From contig NZ_AJLT01000006.1 in NCBI RefSeq assembly GCF_000258765.1, positions 38,327 through 102,326 of the forward strand: a stretch of 64,000 bases of DNA. The letters are read 5' to 3'. The position numbers were made by a program, and so were the translations under genes. This DNA is from Gillisia marina (GTDB lineage Bacteria; Bacteroidota; Bacteroidia; Flavobacteriales; Flavobacteriaceae). A model generated the notes under the pieces. That model worked only from the letters and a program-made list of their open reading frames with translations. It searched no databases and had not been told where the DNA came from. Shown here one piece after another: positions 28,208 through 36,688 of the stretch. Position 1 is the first letter of the stretch. Every line of letters starts with the position of its first letter.

Positions 28208-28348
28208 ACTAAGTATTATCATTTAAAAATTTCATGAACTTTAATTGGAATAAATATAGGGTAGTTTTTTTTAGGATTCTTGTCCTAAAATGGGAATTTC
28301 AGGTGTTATAAGGATAGAAACACTAATAACAACTTAAAAATACAAAAA

Positions 28349-28780
28349 ATGGACATTAAGCACAATTTAATTATCAAAGCATCTGCAGCAACTATTTGCG
28401 ATGCGGTTTCTACAAAAGACGGAATTCAAGGTTGGTGGTCTAAGGACTGTACGGTTGGAGAAAAGGAAGGTGAAAAATCTATTCTTAAGTTCAATAAAGA
28501 AGGAAACATTGTTGAAATGGGTTTTGAAACTTTAAAATTAGAGCCGAAGAAAAAAGTGGTTTGGGAATGTATAGAAAATGCAAACCCGGCATGGTTACAA
28601 ACTAAGATAAGCACAGAGATTTCTGAAACTTCTGAAGGCTGTACTGTAGTATTTACACATGGAGGTTTTGATGAAAAATGGAAAGGGCACGAAGCTTTTG
28701 AAATGACCAAAGGCGGATGGGATCATTTTGTGCAAAGCTTAGTAAGCTATTGCGAAAATGGAGCAGGGCAACCCTGGTAA
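28349..28780 (+). CDS. SRPBCC/AHSA1-family protein
   Basis: A 143-residue START-like protein: 'IKASAATICDAVSTKDGIQGWWSKDC' opens the fold, followed by 'KVVWECIENANPAWLQTKI' and the C-terminal helix 'GGWDHFVQSLVSYCENGAG'. It belongs to the group often annotated 'activator of Hsp90 ATPase' or 'polyketide cyclase'. The ligand is unknown. It is transcribed alone on the plus strand and ends at a strong terminator. Confidence 0.88.
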   Translation: MDIKHNLIIKASAATICDAVSTKDGIQGWWSKDCTVGEKEGEKSILKFNKEGNIVEMGFETLKLEPKKKVVWECIENANPAWLQTKISTEISETSEGCTVVFTHGGFDEKWKGHEAFEMTKGGWDHFVQSLVSYCENGAGQPW

Positions 28781-28784
28781 GATG

Positions 28785-28828
28785 AAAACTCCCAATTAGT
28801 AAAATGCTAATTGGGAGTTTTTTTTTAT
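28785..28828. terminator. Rho-independent terminator (bidirectional)
   Basis: A perfect 15-bp stem AAAACTCCCAATTAG / CTAATTGGGAGTTTT with a 7-nt loop and a T-tract. It serves the plus-strand SRPBCC gene and the convergent YCII gene. Confidence 0.9.
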
Positions 28829-28844
28829 AAGTTTTGTTTAAAAT

Positions 28845-29183
28845 CTAATTCATTTTAGGATACGCAAAAGGTCTTACTTCTATTTGGTAAGGACCAAGGT
28901 GGGGAGAAGATTGTGCAATTTTATTTGCTGCCTCTAAATTTTCTGCCTGAATGATAAAGTAGCCGGCTATAATTTCTTTAGACTCTAAAAACGGACCGTC
29001 CGTTGCTATTTTTTGGTCTTTTGCTTTATGTAAAGCTCCGGAATCTTCCAAACGTTGGCCGCCGATATAATTCTCTCCAAGCTCTGCAACCCAAGATTTA
29101 TAATTTGCCATGATGCTTTGTAATTCGTCTTGAGACATATGGTTCATGCCGTCTCCTTTAAGGATCAATAAAAATTCTTTCAT
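28845..29183 (-). CDS. YCII-related domain protein
   Basis: A 112-residue YCII (DGPF-type) ferredoxin-like protein: 'MKEFLLILKGDGMNHMSQDE' at the start, 'WVAELGENYIGGQRL' with the usual substrate-loop, 'ATDGPFLESKEIIAGYFII' (the DGPF signature) and 'PHLGPYQIEVRPFA' at the end. In Actinobacteria and Proteobacteria such genes often neighbour ECF sigma factors; none is seen here. Catalysis is unproven, although the conserved His/Asp pair of some family members suggests enzymatic ancestry. Confidence 0.88.
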   Translation of the reverse strand: MKEFLLILKGDGMNHMSQDELQSIMANYKSWVAELGENYIGGQRLEDSGALHKAKDQKIATDGPFLESKEIIAGYFIIQAENLEAANKIAQSSPHLGPYQIEVRPFAYPKMN

Positions 29184-29314
29184 AAATGTTTATATATAAG
29201 ACAGCTGAAGATACTAAAATAGGACAATGATTTACCGAAACGTAAATTAATTTTTGAAAAATAGCCTCTGAAATAATCACTTAAAAATTTATTCGATTTA
29301 ATATTTTTGAAATC

Positions 29315-29370
29315 CTGAGCGCAATCGAATAAGCTGCAAAAGCATCTCGACTCCGCTCGATGTGACCTTT
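29315..29370. repeat. Intergenic inverted repeat, family A
   Basis: CCTGAGCGCAATCGAATAAG facing CATCTCGACTCCGCTCGATG-TGACC. The left end lacks the GTCAG part of other copies. Confidence 0.65.
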
Positions 29371-29394
29371 TAGGAAATTAGAGTTTTGATTAAA

Positions 29395-29890
29395 TCAACT
29401 ATTCAACATCCCTTTTAATTTTTCTTCCTTATTTCTTAGATCTAATCCACCTTCATATATTGATTTTAGATTTACCATATAAAAAGCCCATCCGGAATCG
29501 CAACCCAATCTCACATTCTTTTTAGAATCTTCATCTGTAGGAATGTTTTTTTGGGTGAGCTCTACAATCGTAAATTCGTCTTTCTTTGTAAGAAGCACAT
29601 CTACCAAACAATCTCCCGCAAAGGTAAATTGTAAGTGATCTTTTCCGTTTGCTTTTTTGATTTTACCTTTCTCTACGGCATCATACAAATACCAAGACCA
29701 TTCGTAAGACGCACCTTCAGTAACATGCGTTTTTTTTATCTAATTTTTTTCCGTTTGCATCGTAATAAGTGGTTTTGCTCAAGAACCACTTCTCTATTTC
29801 AGCAGGAATCGTCCACGCATCATAAATTTTTTGCATGTCTGTCTTCACAGCTATCTTTCTCGAAAATTGACTCCAATCAAAATTTTTCAT
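29395..29890 (-). CDS. SRPBCC-family protein (one-base frameshift)
   Basis: A START-like protein of ~164 residues beginning at the ATG at 29890 ('MKNFDWSQFSRKIAVKTDMQ', then 'IYDAWTIPAEIEKWFL'). The frame breaks in a run of eight A (29730-29737, seven expected); the fix gives 'KLDKKTHVTEGASYEWSWYL' and continues through 'FTFAGDCLVDVLL' to the C-terminal helix 'GWAFYMVNLKSIYEGGLDLR'. It is the third SRPBCC protein in a 2.7-kb stretch. As sequenced, only the last 97 residues would be read from an internal start. Sequencing error is the preferred explanation. Confidence 0.82.
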
Positions 29891-30009
29891 ATAAGTAGTT
29901 TTAAACCAGTTAATTGTGAAACAAATCGAATATAAATTTAATGAAATTGATGGAGATAAATGAGGCTTAGAATTTCAAATATTTAGATTTCAATTAAATA
30001 AATTTGCAG

Positions 30010-30017
30010 TATTTTTG
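30010..30017 (+). promoter_or_regulatory. -7 box TATTTTTG for the TonB-dependent receptor
   Basis: An exact TAnnTTTG match 41 bp before the ATG at 30059; no clear TTG at the matching -33 distance. Confidence 0.45.
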
Positions 30018-30058
30018 CAAAATATTAACAACGTAACACAACAATCAAAAAATTAAAA

Positions 30059-33000
30059 ATGAAACACAATTTACTTTTATTTGTAACTGCTGTTTTACTG
30101 TCTTTATCTGGTTTTTCTCAGGTAACTACAGCTGAGATTAGTGGTATTATTTATGAAGATCAGAATGTTGTACTTCCGGGCGCTAATGTAAAAGCGGTGC
30201 ACATGCCTACTGGGACTGTATACGGAGCGGTGACAAATTTTGACGGACGATTTAACATGTTAAACTTGAGAATTGGTGGTCCTTATACGGTTACCGTAAG
30301 TTTTGTTGGATTTAAAGATTATGTTTTAACAGATGTAGATCTTAGACTGGGACAAACATTTAATATGGATGTTACCATGTCTGCAGATGCTACTGCTTTA
30401 GACGCGGTTGTTATTAGCAGTGAAAAAAATGCTGTTATTAATAGTGACCGTACGGGTGCAGAGACAAACATTGGAAGTAGAGAATTAAAAACATTGCCAT
30501 CTATTACAAGATCTGCAGCAGATTTTTACAGATTAGAGCCAACTGCTTCTAGCAATGGTTCTTTTGGAGGTAGAAATGACCAGTTCAATAATTTTAGTTT
30601 GGATGGATCTATTTTCAACAATCCATTTGGATTGGATGCAGCTACTCCAGGTGGACAAACAAATGCTCAGCCGGTATCTTTAGATGCAATAGAGCAAATT
30701 CAAGTATCTACAGCACCTTACGATGTTACTCAAGCTGGTTTTACAGGAGCTTCTGTAAATGCAGTTACTAAAAGTGGAACTAACGATTGGAAAGGGACTG
30801 TATACGGGTTCTACCGTAACGAAGATATGACAGGAAGTAAAGTTGCCGGAGACGATATTTTTGTTCCGGACCTTACTCAAGCTCAATATGGAGTTAGTGT
30901 TGGTGGACCAATTATCGAAAACAAATTATTTGTATTTGGTAACTTCGAAAAAGATGATAGAGAAGATCTAGGATCTAACTTTTTAGCATCTCGTCCGGGA
31001 TTATCGGGATCTAACGTATCTAGAGTTACAGCAGACGATCTTGACTTTGTTTCTACTCAATTAGGAAACTTAGGATACGAAACTGGACCTTACGAAGGAT
31101 TTACGCACGAAACAGAATCTACAAAAGGTCTTATAAAATTAGACTGGAATGTATCTGATAAGCACCGTTTGGCTTTTATTTATAACTTCTTGGATGCTTC
31201 TAGAGATTTACCTGCAAACAGAGAAGCTATTGGACGTAGAGGACCAGATTTAACAACTTTACAATTTAGAAATTCTGGATATAGAATCAACAATAAAATA
31301 GATTCTTACTTAATAGAATTAAACTCGAACTTCTCTGGAACGATCACAAATAAGTTACAGGTAGGTTATACTAAATTTGATGATAGTAGAGATCCTTTCT
31401 CTGCACCGGCACCTCCAATTAATATTCAAGAAGATGGAGTTCGTTATATAGTTGCTGGACATGAGCCTTTCTCTATCAACAATAGGTTGGAACAAAAGGT
31501 GTATCAGGTTACAAATAACTTAAACTTCATTCTTGGAAATCACACAATTACTGTAGGTGGTAGTTTCGAAAAATTTGAATTCGATAACTCGTTTAACTTA
31601 GGATTATACGATTTTGGTGGGAATGCGGAAGCAGGACAAGGTCCGGTAAGTACATTTTTCGATGCTTTTACAAGTGTTAGAGGTGGAGCCGGAAGTTTTG
31701 AAGAAGCCGTTAACAATGGAACGATTGCAGCAGCTTTAGCAAACGCACAAAGCACTTTTGATACTAACAATGCAAATGGAACATGGGCTTTAGCTGAAAC
31801 AAACGTTGGGCAATTGGCATTTTATGCACAAGATAAATGGAAAGCTACAGATAAATTTACGTTGACTTACGGTTTAAGAGTAGATCAGCCATTATATTTT
31901 GATACTCAGGATAAGATTCAAGAAAATATAGATAGATCTGCAGGTGGGACATTCCCTGAAGGAAACTACCAACCAAATATTACATATTTCGATGAGAATG
32001 GAAATGAAACCAAATTGAACAGTTTGGATCTTCCTTCTAAGAAATTATTATTCTCTCCAAGATTAGGTTTCAATTATGATATTAAAGGAGATAAAACGGT
32101 TCAGCTTAGAGGTGGAACAGGGATCTTTACAGGTCGTTTACCATTTGTATGGATTGGAAACCAGGTAGCGAATCCTAATTTCTTCTTTTACACTACATCT
32201 GCACCAGATTTTCAATTTCCACAGGTTTGGAGAAGTAATTTAGGTTTAGACTATAAGTTTGAAAATGGAATCCTTGCAACTACAGACATTATCTACACAA
32301 GAGATGTAAATTCTCAAATGGTAAGAAATTACGGGTTAGCAACACCAACAGGAACATTAAACGGTGCCGATAATAGAATGATCTATTTGAACTCTGATAG
32401 AGCATTGAATGAATTTGGTGGTGTAACAAATGCATATGTATTCTCTAATACAGATGTTGGTTACTCTTTTAACTGGTCTTTCAAATTACAAAAGACTTTC
32501 AGTAACGGACTTTTTGCAACTATCGCTTATAACTATTTAGAGGCAGAAGATGCAAGTTCTTTAGATGCTGAGATTTCTAGTGATGCTTACGATAGAAACC
32601 CTGCTTTAGGAAATGTAAACAGAGCAGTAAGTTCTACTTCTCGTTATGGAGATAAACATAGAATTGTTGGACAATTGAACAAATCCTTCAGTTATGGTCA
32701 AAACAAACAATGGAGAACATCTATTGGTGCATTTTACGAGTACGCTCAAGGAGGAAGATTCTCTTACACGTATTCAGGAGATATCAATAATGACGGATCT
32801 GTATTAAACGATTTGATCTATATACCAACACAATCTGATCTTTCAGGATATAACTTTACTGGAACAGATGCGGAGCAAGAAGCGCAAAGAGCTGCTTTCG
32901 AATCTTATATTCAGCAGGATGAATACCTAAGAGATAGAAGAGGAGATTATGCAGAAAAATATGCTGTATTAAGCCCTTGGAGAGGACGTTGGGATGTGAA

Positions 33001-33265
33001 ATTCTTGCAGGATTACGACTTTAAAGTTGGAACCGGTACTAACACAATTCAATTGAGTTTAGATGTGTTAAACTTCGGAAACTTAATTAATTCTGATTGG
33101 GGTGTCATTGAAGTTCCTGTGAACGACCAACCTCTTGGAGTTTCTGTAGACGACACTAATACTCCGATATATAGTTTTGATCCATCACAAAGAAGCACTT
33201 TTGCAAACGACTTTAGTTTAGAGTCTAGATGGCAAATGCAAGTAGGTCTTAGATATATTTTCTAA
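30059..33265 (+). CDS. TonB-dependent receptor, Oar-like
   Basis: A 1068-residue outer-membrane receptor. It starts with a signal peptide ('LLLFVTAVLLSLSGFSQ'), then a carboxypeptidase-regulatory-like domain (~25-110, 'GIIYEDQNVVLPGANVKAV'), a plug domain (~115-240, 'FNNFSLDGSIFNNPFGLDA', 'GFTGASVNAVTKSGTNDWKG') and a long beta-barrel ending in the terminal aromatic residue of 'QMQVGLRYIF'. The 'SVNAVTKSGTN' plug motif and lack of a SusD partner put it closer to Oar-type receptors than to SusC. The substrate is unknown. Codon usage looks like that of a highly expressed gene. It is monocistronic with a terminator. Confidence 0.92.
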   Translation: MKHNLLLFVTAVLLSLSGFSQVTTAEISGIIYEDQNVVLPGANVKAVHMPTGTVYGAVTNFDGRFNMLNLRIGGPYTVTVSFVGFKDYVLTDVDLRLGQTFNMDVTMSADATALDAVVISSEKNAVINSDRTGAETNIGSRELKTLPSITRSAADFYRLEPTASSNGSFGGRNDQFNNFSLDGSIFNNPFGLDAATPGGQTNAQPVSLDAIEQIQVSTAPYDVTQAGFTGASVNAVTKSGTNDWKGTVYGFYRNEDMTGSKVAGDDIFVPDLTQAQYGVSVGGPIIENKLFVFGNFEKDDREDLGSNFLASRPGLSGSNVSRVTADDLDFVSTQLGNLGYETGPYEGFTHETESTKGLIKLDWNVSDKHRLAFIYNFLDASRDLPANREAIGRRGPDLTTLQFRNSGYRINNKIDSYLIELNSNFSGTITNKLQVGYTKFDDSRDPFSAPAPPINIQEDGVRYIVAGHEPFSINNRLEQKVYQVTNNLNFILGNHTITVGGSFEKFEFDNSFNLGLYDFGGNAEAGQGPVSTFFDAFTSVRGGAGSFEEAVNNGTIAAALANAQSTFDTNNANGTWALAETNVGQLAFYAQDKWKATDKFTLTYGLRVDQPLYFDTQDKIQENIDRSAGGTFPEGNYQPNITYFDENGNETKLNSLDLPSKKLLFSPRLGFNYDIKGDKTVQLRGGTGIFTGRLPFVWIGNQVANPNFFFYTTSAPDFQFPQVWRSNLGLDYKFENGILATTDIIYTRDVNSQMVRNYGLATPTGTLNGADNRMIYLNSDRALNEFGGVTNAYVFSNTDVGYSFNWSFKLQKTFSNGLFATIAYNYLEAEDASSLDAEISSDAYDRNPALGNVNRAVSSTSRYGDKHRIVGQLNKSFSYGQNKQWRTSIGAFYEYAQGGRFSYTYSGDINNDGSVLNDLIYIPTQSDLSGYNFTGTDAEQEAQRAAFESYIQQDEYLRDRRGDYAEKYAVLSPWRGRWDVKFLQDYDFKVGTGTNTIQLSLDVLNFGNLINSDWGVIEVPVNDQPLGVSVDDTNTPIYSFDPSQRSTFANDFSLESRWQMQVGLRYIF

Positions 33266-33292
33266 GCTCCTTTAAATAATAAGTATTAAAAA

Positions 33293-33323
33293 AAAACTGC
33301 TCCAGAAATGGGGCAGTTTTTTG
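33293..33323. terminator. Terminator after the TonB-dependent receptor
   Basis: AAAACTGCTCC / GGGGCAGTTTT stem (one mismatch) with loop AGAAAT and a following T-tract; A-rich on the other side. Confidence 0.85.
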
Positions 33324-33449
33324 TTTTTATATCATGTATGTTTTGAAGAAATTGACTATCATCGAAAATGATACTTCAAGCTTAAAAAAAGAATTTTCAA
33401 TCTATTTTAAAGAAACCAGAAACCAGAACCTAAGAAGTAATACAATCTA

Positions 33450-34522
33450 TTATGAAGCTAATACAGGTTCTGAAATCATTTTAGCTTCTTGCTTCGCTAT
33501 ATTCTTGGCTATGTAGCTGCATCTTTTTTAACACCTCCCAAGGTAGCAGAGCCTCGGGTATGCAACCAAGGAAGACCTATAAAGTAAAGACCCATTATAG
33601 CACTTACGCCTCTTTTGTTTTTTGGATACCCTTTTTTATCTAATTCTAAACCTTGAATCCAGTTAAAATTAGGCCTGTAGCCGGTTGCCCAAACTATATT
33701 TTTAATAGTTGAAACCTCATCCATTTCAAAGGTCATAGTTTTTCCATCGGCATTTAAAGCCCTGCCAACGGGAATCACATTCTCTCTATTTAGTATTTCC
33801 TTGATGTCAAGTCCTATAATTGGCTGAGGTCTATTTGCAATTAACTTACCAATCCAAGAGTGTTTGCTGTAGCTTAAAAAACCGGTTTTTGTAAACCACC
33901 ACCATAATGTCTTTCCTAAGATTTCCTGCGGTAATGTTTTAGCATCAGAAGGTCCTGCAAAAAATGTTTTTTTTCCTTTTCGAGAAACCTCATCTAGGAT
34001 CTGAAATCCAGAATCTCCTCCGCCTACCACTAAAGCATCTCCTTCTTGAAGTTGATCCAGATTTTTATAATAGTTACTATGTATCTGCCTTACTTTTTTG
34101 CTGACCTTAACTGAAAATGGGGGAGTATAGGGAGTATGAAAAGGGCCGGTAGCAATAATAACATTCGCGCACTTTAACTCACCATCTTCATGTTTTAATC
34201 TAAAAACTCCTTTCTTCTTTTCTATTGAAGTGATAAGCGTATTAAATTGAACGGGAATTTCAAATTTTTCTACATAAGCTTCAAAATAGGCAGCTACTTC
34301 ATATTTATTCGGATAATGACCCTTAGGAGATGGAAACTCCATTCCTTCTAAATGATTGAACTCTGTGGGTGTAAAAAGCTTTAAAGAGTCCCATCTACTC
34401 AGCCAAGATTCTCCAATCTTATCTTCCTTATCAACCACGAGAAAAGATTTCCCCATTTGCTTTAAGTGATAAGCCATACTTAGGCCGGCTTGTGCGCTAC
34501 CAACAATAATGAAATCCAACAT
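33450..34522 (-). CDS. Flavin-containing monooxygenase-like NAD(P)-binding protein (one-base frameshift at 3' end)
   Basis: A ~357-residue flavoprotein oxidoreductase of the FMO/CzcO (YhiQ-like) group. The FAD-binding start 'DFIIVGSAQAGLSMAYHLKQ' deviates from GxGxxG (GSAQAG) in its second glycine; 'LVVGGGDSGFQILDEVSRKG' is the second NADPH-binding Rossmann motif, and 'IVWATGYRPNFNWI' is the ATG motif of the family. As sequenced it ends at 33509, but inserting one A beside 33515 (plus strand) extends it to 'KDAAYIAKNIAKQEAKMISE' and a stop at 33450. Its substrate is unknown. A -7 box (TATCTTTG) lies upstream. Confidence 0.85.
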
Positions 34523-34538
34523 TTTCTCGAGTTTGTTG

Positions 34539-34546
34539 CAAAGATA
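34539..34546 (-). promoter_or_regulatory. -7 box TATCTTTG for the monooxygenase gene
   Basis: An exact TAnnTTTG match on the minus strand, 16 nt before the ATG at 34522. Confidence 0.5.
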
Positions 34547-34694
34547 GAAGAGTTAAACAGTCTGTTCTAACTTTTGCAATGTATTCTAAAGTTAAACAGA
34601 TATAAGATCAAAAAAAATAACCCATACCAAAGAAGAACCTGATAGGAGTTAAATTTTAGATTTTCCAATTCGGGAAAATTTTGTCCTAAAGATT

Positions 34695-35156
34695 CTAATT
34701 TACCGAGATCAAATCGATCTCAAATATCAATACCGAACCGCCCGGAATTCCACGAAAATCATTGTTTCCATATCCTAAATGAGCAGGAACTAATAACAAT
34801 CCCGATCCTCCTTCCTTAAAATAGGTGATCCCTTCTGTCCAGCCTTTTATTACTTGCTGTAGGCCAAAACTTATTCCATTAGCATTGCTCTGGTCGAATA
34901 CAGATCCATTTAAGAAATAACCTTTATACGCCACGGTAACGTTAGAAGTTGAGGTTGGTCGCTCTCCGGTTCCTTCTTCGTTGATAACATAGTACAAACC
35001 TGAGTCGCTCTTTTGGGCGTTTAAATTCTTATCGGTTATATACGCTGTGATATCTACTTCATTTTGAGCTTTAAAATCCACAGACTCATTTCCATTATCA
35101 TTGCTGTCGCAGGCAATAAAAAGTGTAAGAATAAATGTTAAGAAGGTATATTTCAT
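34695..35156 (-). CDS. FKBP-type peptidyl-prolyl isomerase lipoprotein
   Basis: About 153 residues from the ATG at 35156 ('MKYTFLTFILTLFIACDSND', lipobox Cys); an ATG 21 bp further upstream gives an unlikely charged prefix. After a spacer the FKBP domain runs through 'TVAYKGYFLNGSVFDQS', 'GLQQVIKGWTEGITYFKEGG', 'LLLVPAHLGYG' and 'PGGSVLIFEIDLISV', which holds the usual active-site aromatic and aliphatic positions. It probably assists folding of periplasmic or outer-membrane proteins. It is monocistronic, with its own promoter box, and ends at a bidirectional terminator region. Confidence 0.93.
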   Translation of the reverse strand: MKYTFLTFILTLFIACDSNDNGNESVDFKAQNEVDITAYITDKNLNAQKSDSGLYYVINEEGTGERPTSTSNVTVAYKGYFLNGSVFDQSNANGISFGLQQVIKGWTEGITYFKEGGSGLLLVPAHLGYGNNDFRGIPGGSVLIFEIDLISVN

Positions 35157-35174
35157 GTTGTTTTTTTTAGATGC

Positions 35175-35182
35175 CAAATATA
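35175..35182 (-). promoter_or_regulatory. -7 box TATATTTG for the FKBP gene
   Basis: An exact TAnnTTTG match on the minus strand, 18 nt before the ATG at 35156. Confidence 0.5.
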
Positions 35183-35255
35183 GTGAATGTAGGTTTGGCT
35201 CAATATTAAACTAGAATCTTTTGATTTTATAGAAATCAAAAAAACTACAAATAGA

Positions 35256-35284
35256 AAAATGCCCCATTCGTGGAGCATTTTCTT
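35256..35284. terminator. Hairpin upstream of SRPBCC gene, near FKBP promoter
   Basis: AAAATGC-C-CCA / TTCG / TGG-A-GCATTTT: an 10-bp stem with one mismatch and a stable TTCG-type loop, bordered by A- and T-runs. Its place, downstream of the SRPBCC gene's 3' end and beyond the FKBP region, is ambiguous in direction: on the minus strand it would be read between the FKBP gene and the SRPBCC gene's stop region. Confidence 0.55.
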
Positions 35285-35305
35285 ATTCTAATTAAAAAGA
35301 AAAGT

Positions 35306-35842
35306 CTAATTTTCGCTTAACTTTTTTAGTTTCGTTAAACCATTATTCCAATCCTTATCCATCATTTCTTCCATATCGGTAAACAGTTGCATCACATTAA
35401 AAGGATAGGGCATTTCGCTATCGAATCCCCAGGTGGCTGTGGTTACATTCCCTTTTTCTTTTAATTTTACGTAGGCTTTTGCTTCGCTCTCATAAGGCGA
35501 ATAAAACACAAGATCTGTTTCAATTAAGTTGGGCGCATCAAGCTTAGCAATGGTTTGGCTTCCTTTTCCTACCTCTTCTACCTCGCTGTCCCAAGACTGT
35601 TTTGCACCAATCTCCCCATCTGTCCCGCTAAATTCTTTCTTCATATTAGGGTCGTAATCGTTCCAAGGGCTCCATTTATCCATATCAGAAAGGCTATTTA
35701 CATTTTCCCAAACTACTTCGATCGGCGCATTTATATCTATAGATTTTTCATAATTCATATCATTAGAAACAAAAAGTGCCAGAATAAGAGGAATTCCAAT
35801 TATAATTAATAACGCGATTCCTATAATTTTTAAAATTTTCAT
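35306..35842 (-). CDS. Membrane-anchored SRPBCC (polyketide cyclase-like) protein
   Basis: A 178-residue protein with one N-terminal transmembrane helix (about 5-27, 'IIGIALLIIIGIPLILALF') followed by a START-like domain: 'EKSIDINAPIEVVWENVNSL', 'WSPWNDYDPNMK', 'WGFDSEMPYPFNVMQLF' and a C-terminal helix. This membrane-anchored polyketide_cyc2-type architecture is common in Bacteroidetes and of unknown function. It differs from the three soluble SRPBCC proteins at 27-30 kb by its anchor. No operon partner is close. Confidence 0.88.
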   Translation of the reverse strand: MKILKIIGIALLIIIGIPLILALFVSNDMNYEKSIDINAPIEVVWENVNSLSDMDKWSPWNDYDPNMKKEFSGTDGEIGAKQSWDSEVEEVGKGSQTIAKLDAPNLIETDLVFYSPYESEAKAYVKLKEKGNVTTATWGFDSEMPYPFNVMQLFTDMEEMMDKDWNNGLTKLKKLSEN

Positions 35843-36016
35843 AGTGCTTTGTAATTTAGATTAGTTAATAACTTGATATAGTGTGAAATAAATAATGAAA
35901 ATTAATTCTAAAAGTTAAAATTAACACTTTTTTAAGCAATGTTGAAGATTTGGTAAAAAAATCTAAAATGATTACTTTAAAAACGCTAATAATTACAAAG
36001 GTTTAGTAGTTCACTA

Positions 36017-36649
36017 TTATTCTGAATCTAGCAGCTCCTGAAATTTTTCGAGAAATTTTGCTACATGAAAACCATCCATTAGTCCGTGATGCACATTAAT
36101 AGCAAGGGGCAATTTACATTTGTTATCTAATGAATACATCTTACCGAATGTAATCTTGGGGACACTGTCCGGGTGTTTAAAGTTTCTGGAATGTGTTAGA
36201 CCGGTTAACTTATGCCACGGAAAAGAAGAAATATGGATGCTATCCAAACGTTTTGCGTCATCGTTAAATCTAAGTCCAGTTGAATTTTGCACTTCTTCGA
36301 TCTCTTTTTTCAAGCTCTTCTGAAATATGGAAAAATCTGTATCAAATTCAGCAAAAGAAAAAGCGAACGTCCCATCTGTTCTGGCGATTGTTGCTGCAGA
36401 ATGTACGGGCTCGCAAATAATAACTTCATCATTTGAAATCCGATATTTGAATTCCTCAATCTCGTTAACTGCCATTAAAGTTTTGTGTAAATAATGTGCA
36501 AAAAAAGAGCGCTTGTTATTTTTAGAGAATTTATAGGCTTTCGTGCAATCTACTTCAGAAACTATCCCAAAAAAAGGCTCGTCGAATGTGGAAAAAAACT
36601 CAAAATGTTCTTTTCTGTTCCAATTTTTCTGATCTAAGGTTTTAAACAT
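36017..36649 (-). CDS. Chloramphenicol acetyltransferase-family protein
   Basis: A 210-residue acyltransferase of the CAT (type A) family. The catalytic HHxxxDG motif is present at residues 187-193 ('NVHHGLMDGFH'), along with the start 'WNRKEHFEFFSTFDEPFFGI', 'ISSFPWHKLTGL' and 'PKITFGKMYS'. CAT enzymes inactivate chloramphenicol by O-acetylation with acetyl-CoA; chromosomal homologues in Flavobacteriaceae are widespread and not always resistance enzymes. No mobile-element or resistance neighbours are seen. It follows the DUF389 gene by ~33 bp and may be co-transcribed, though a hairpin lies between them. Confidence 0.87.
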   Translation of the reverse strand: MFKTLDQKNWNRKEHFEFFSTFDEPFFGIVSEVDCTKAYKFSKNNKRSFFAHYLHKTLMAVNEIEEFKYRISNDEVIICEPVHSAATIARTDGTFAFSFAEFDTDFSIFQKSLKKEIEEVQNSTGLRFNDDAKRLDSIHISSFPWHKLTGLTHSRNFKHPDSVPKITFGKMYSLDNKCKLPLAINVHHGLMDGFHVAKFLEKFQELLDSE

Positions 36650-36657
36650 GGTACCAA

Positions 36658-36688
36658 TTTTAAAGAATTCAAAAATAATTCTTTAAAA
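36658..36688. terminator. Hairpin between DUF389 gene and CAT-like gene
   Basis: A perfect 12-bp A/T-rich stem TTTTAAAGAATT / AATTCTTTAAAA with a 7-nt loop, overlapping the DUF389 stop codon (36683-36685). It may attenuate readthrough on the minus strand. Confidence 0.5.

Noticed and set aside
25746..29890. Cluster of small orphan proteins as a new defence system
   Set aside because: The families are housekeeping-type small-molecule binders, on mixed strands, with no nuclease, NTPase or toxin component.
30059..33265. Calling this TonB receptor a second SusC
   Set aside because: No SusD gene is adjacent and the plug motif is Oar-like.
33334..33516. Short plus-strand frame after the TonB receptor
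   Set aside because: It lies opposite the true 3' end of the monooxygenase gene once the frameshift is corrected.
36017..36649. CAT-like gene as an acquired resistance island
   Set aside because: No mobile element, skewed composition or other resistance gene nearby; likely a chromosomal homologue.
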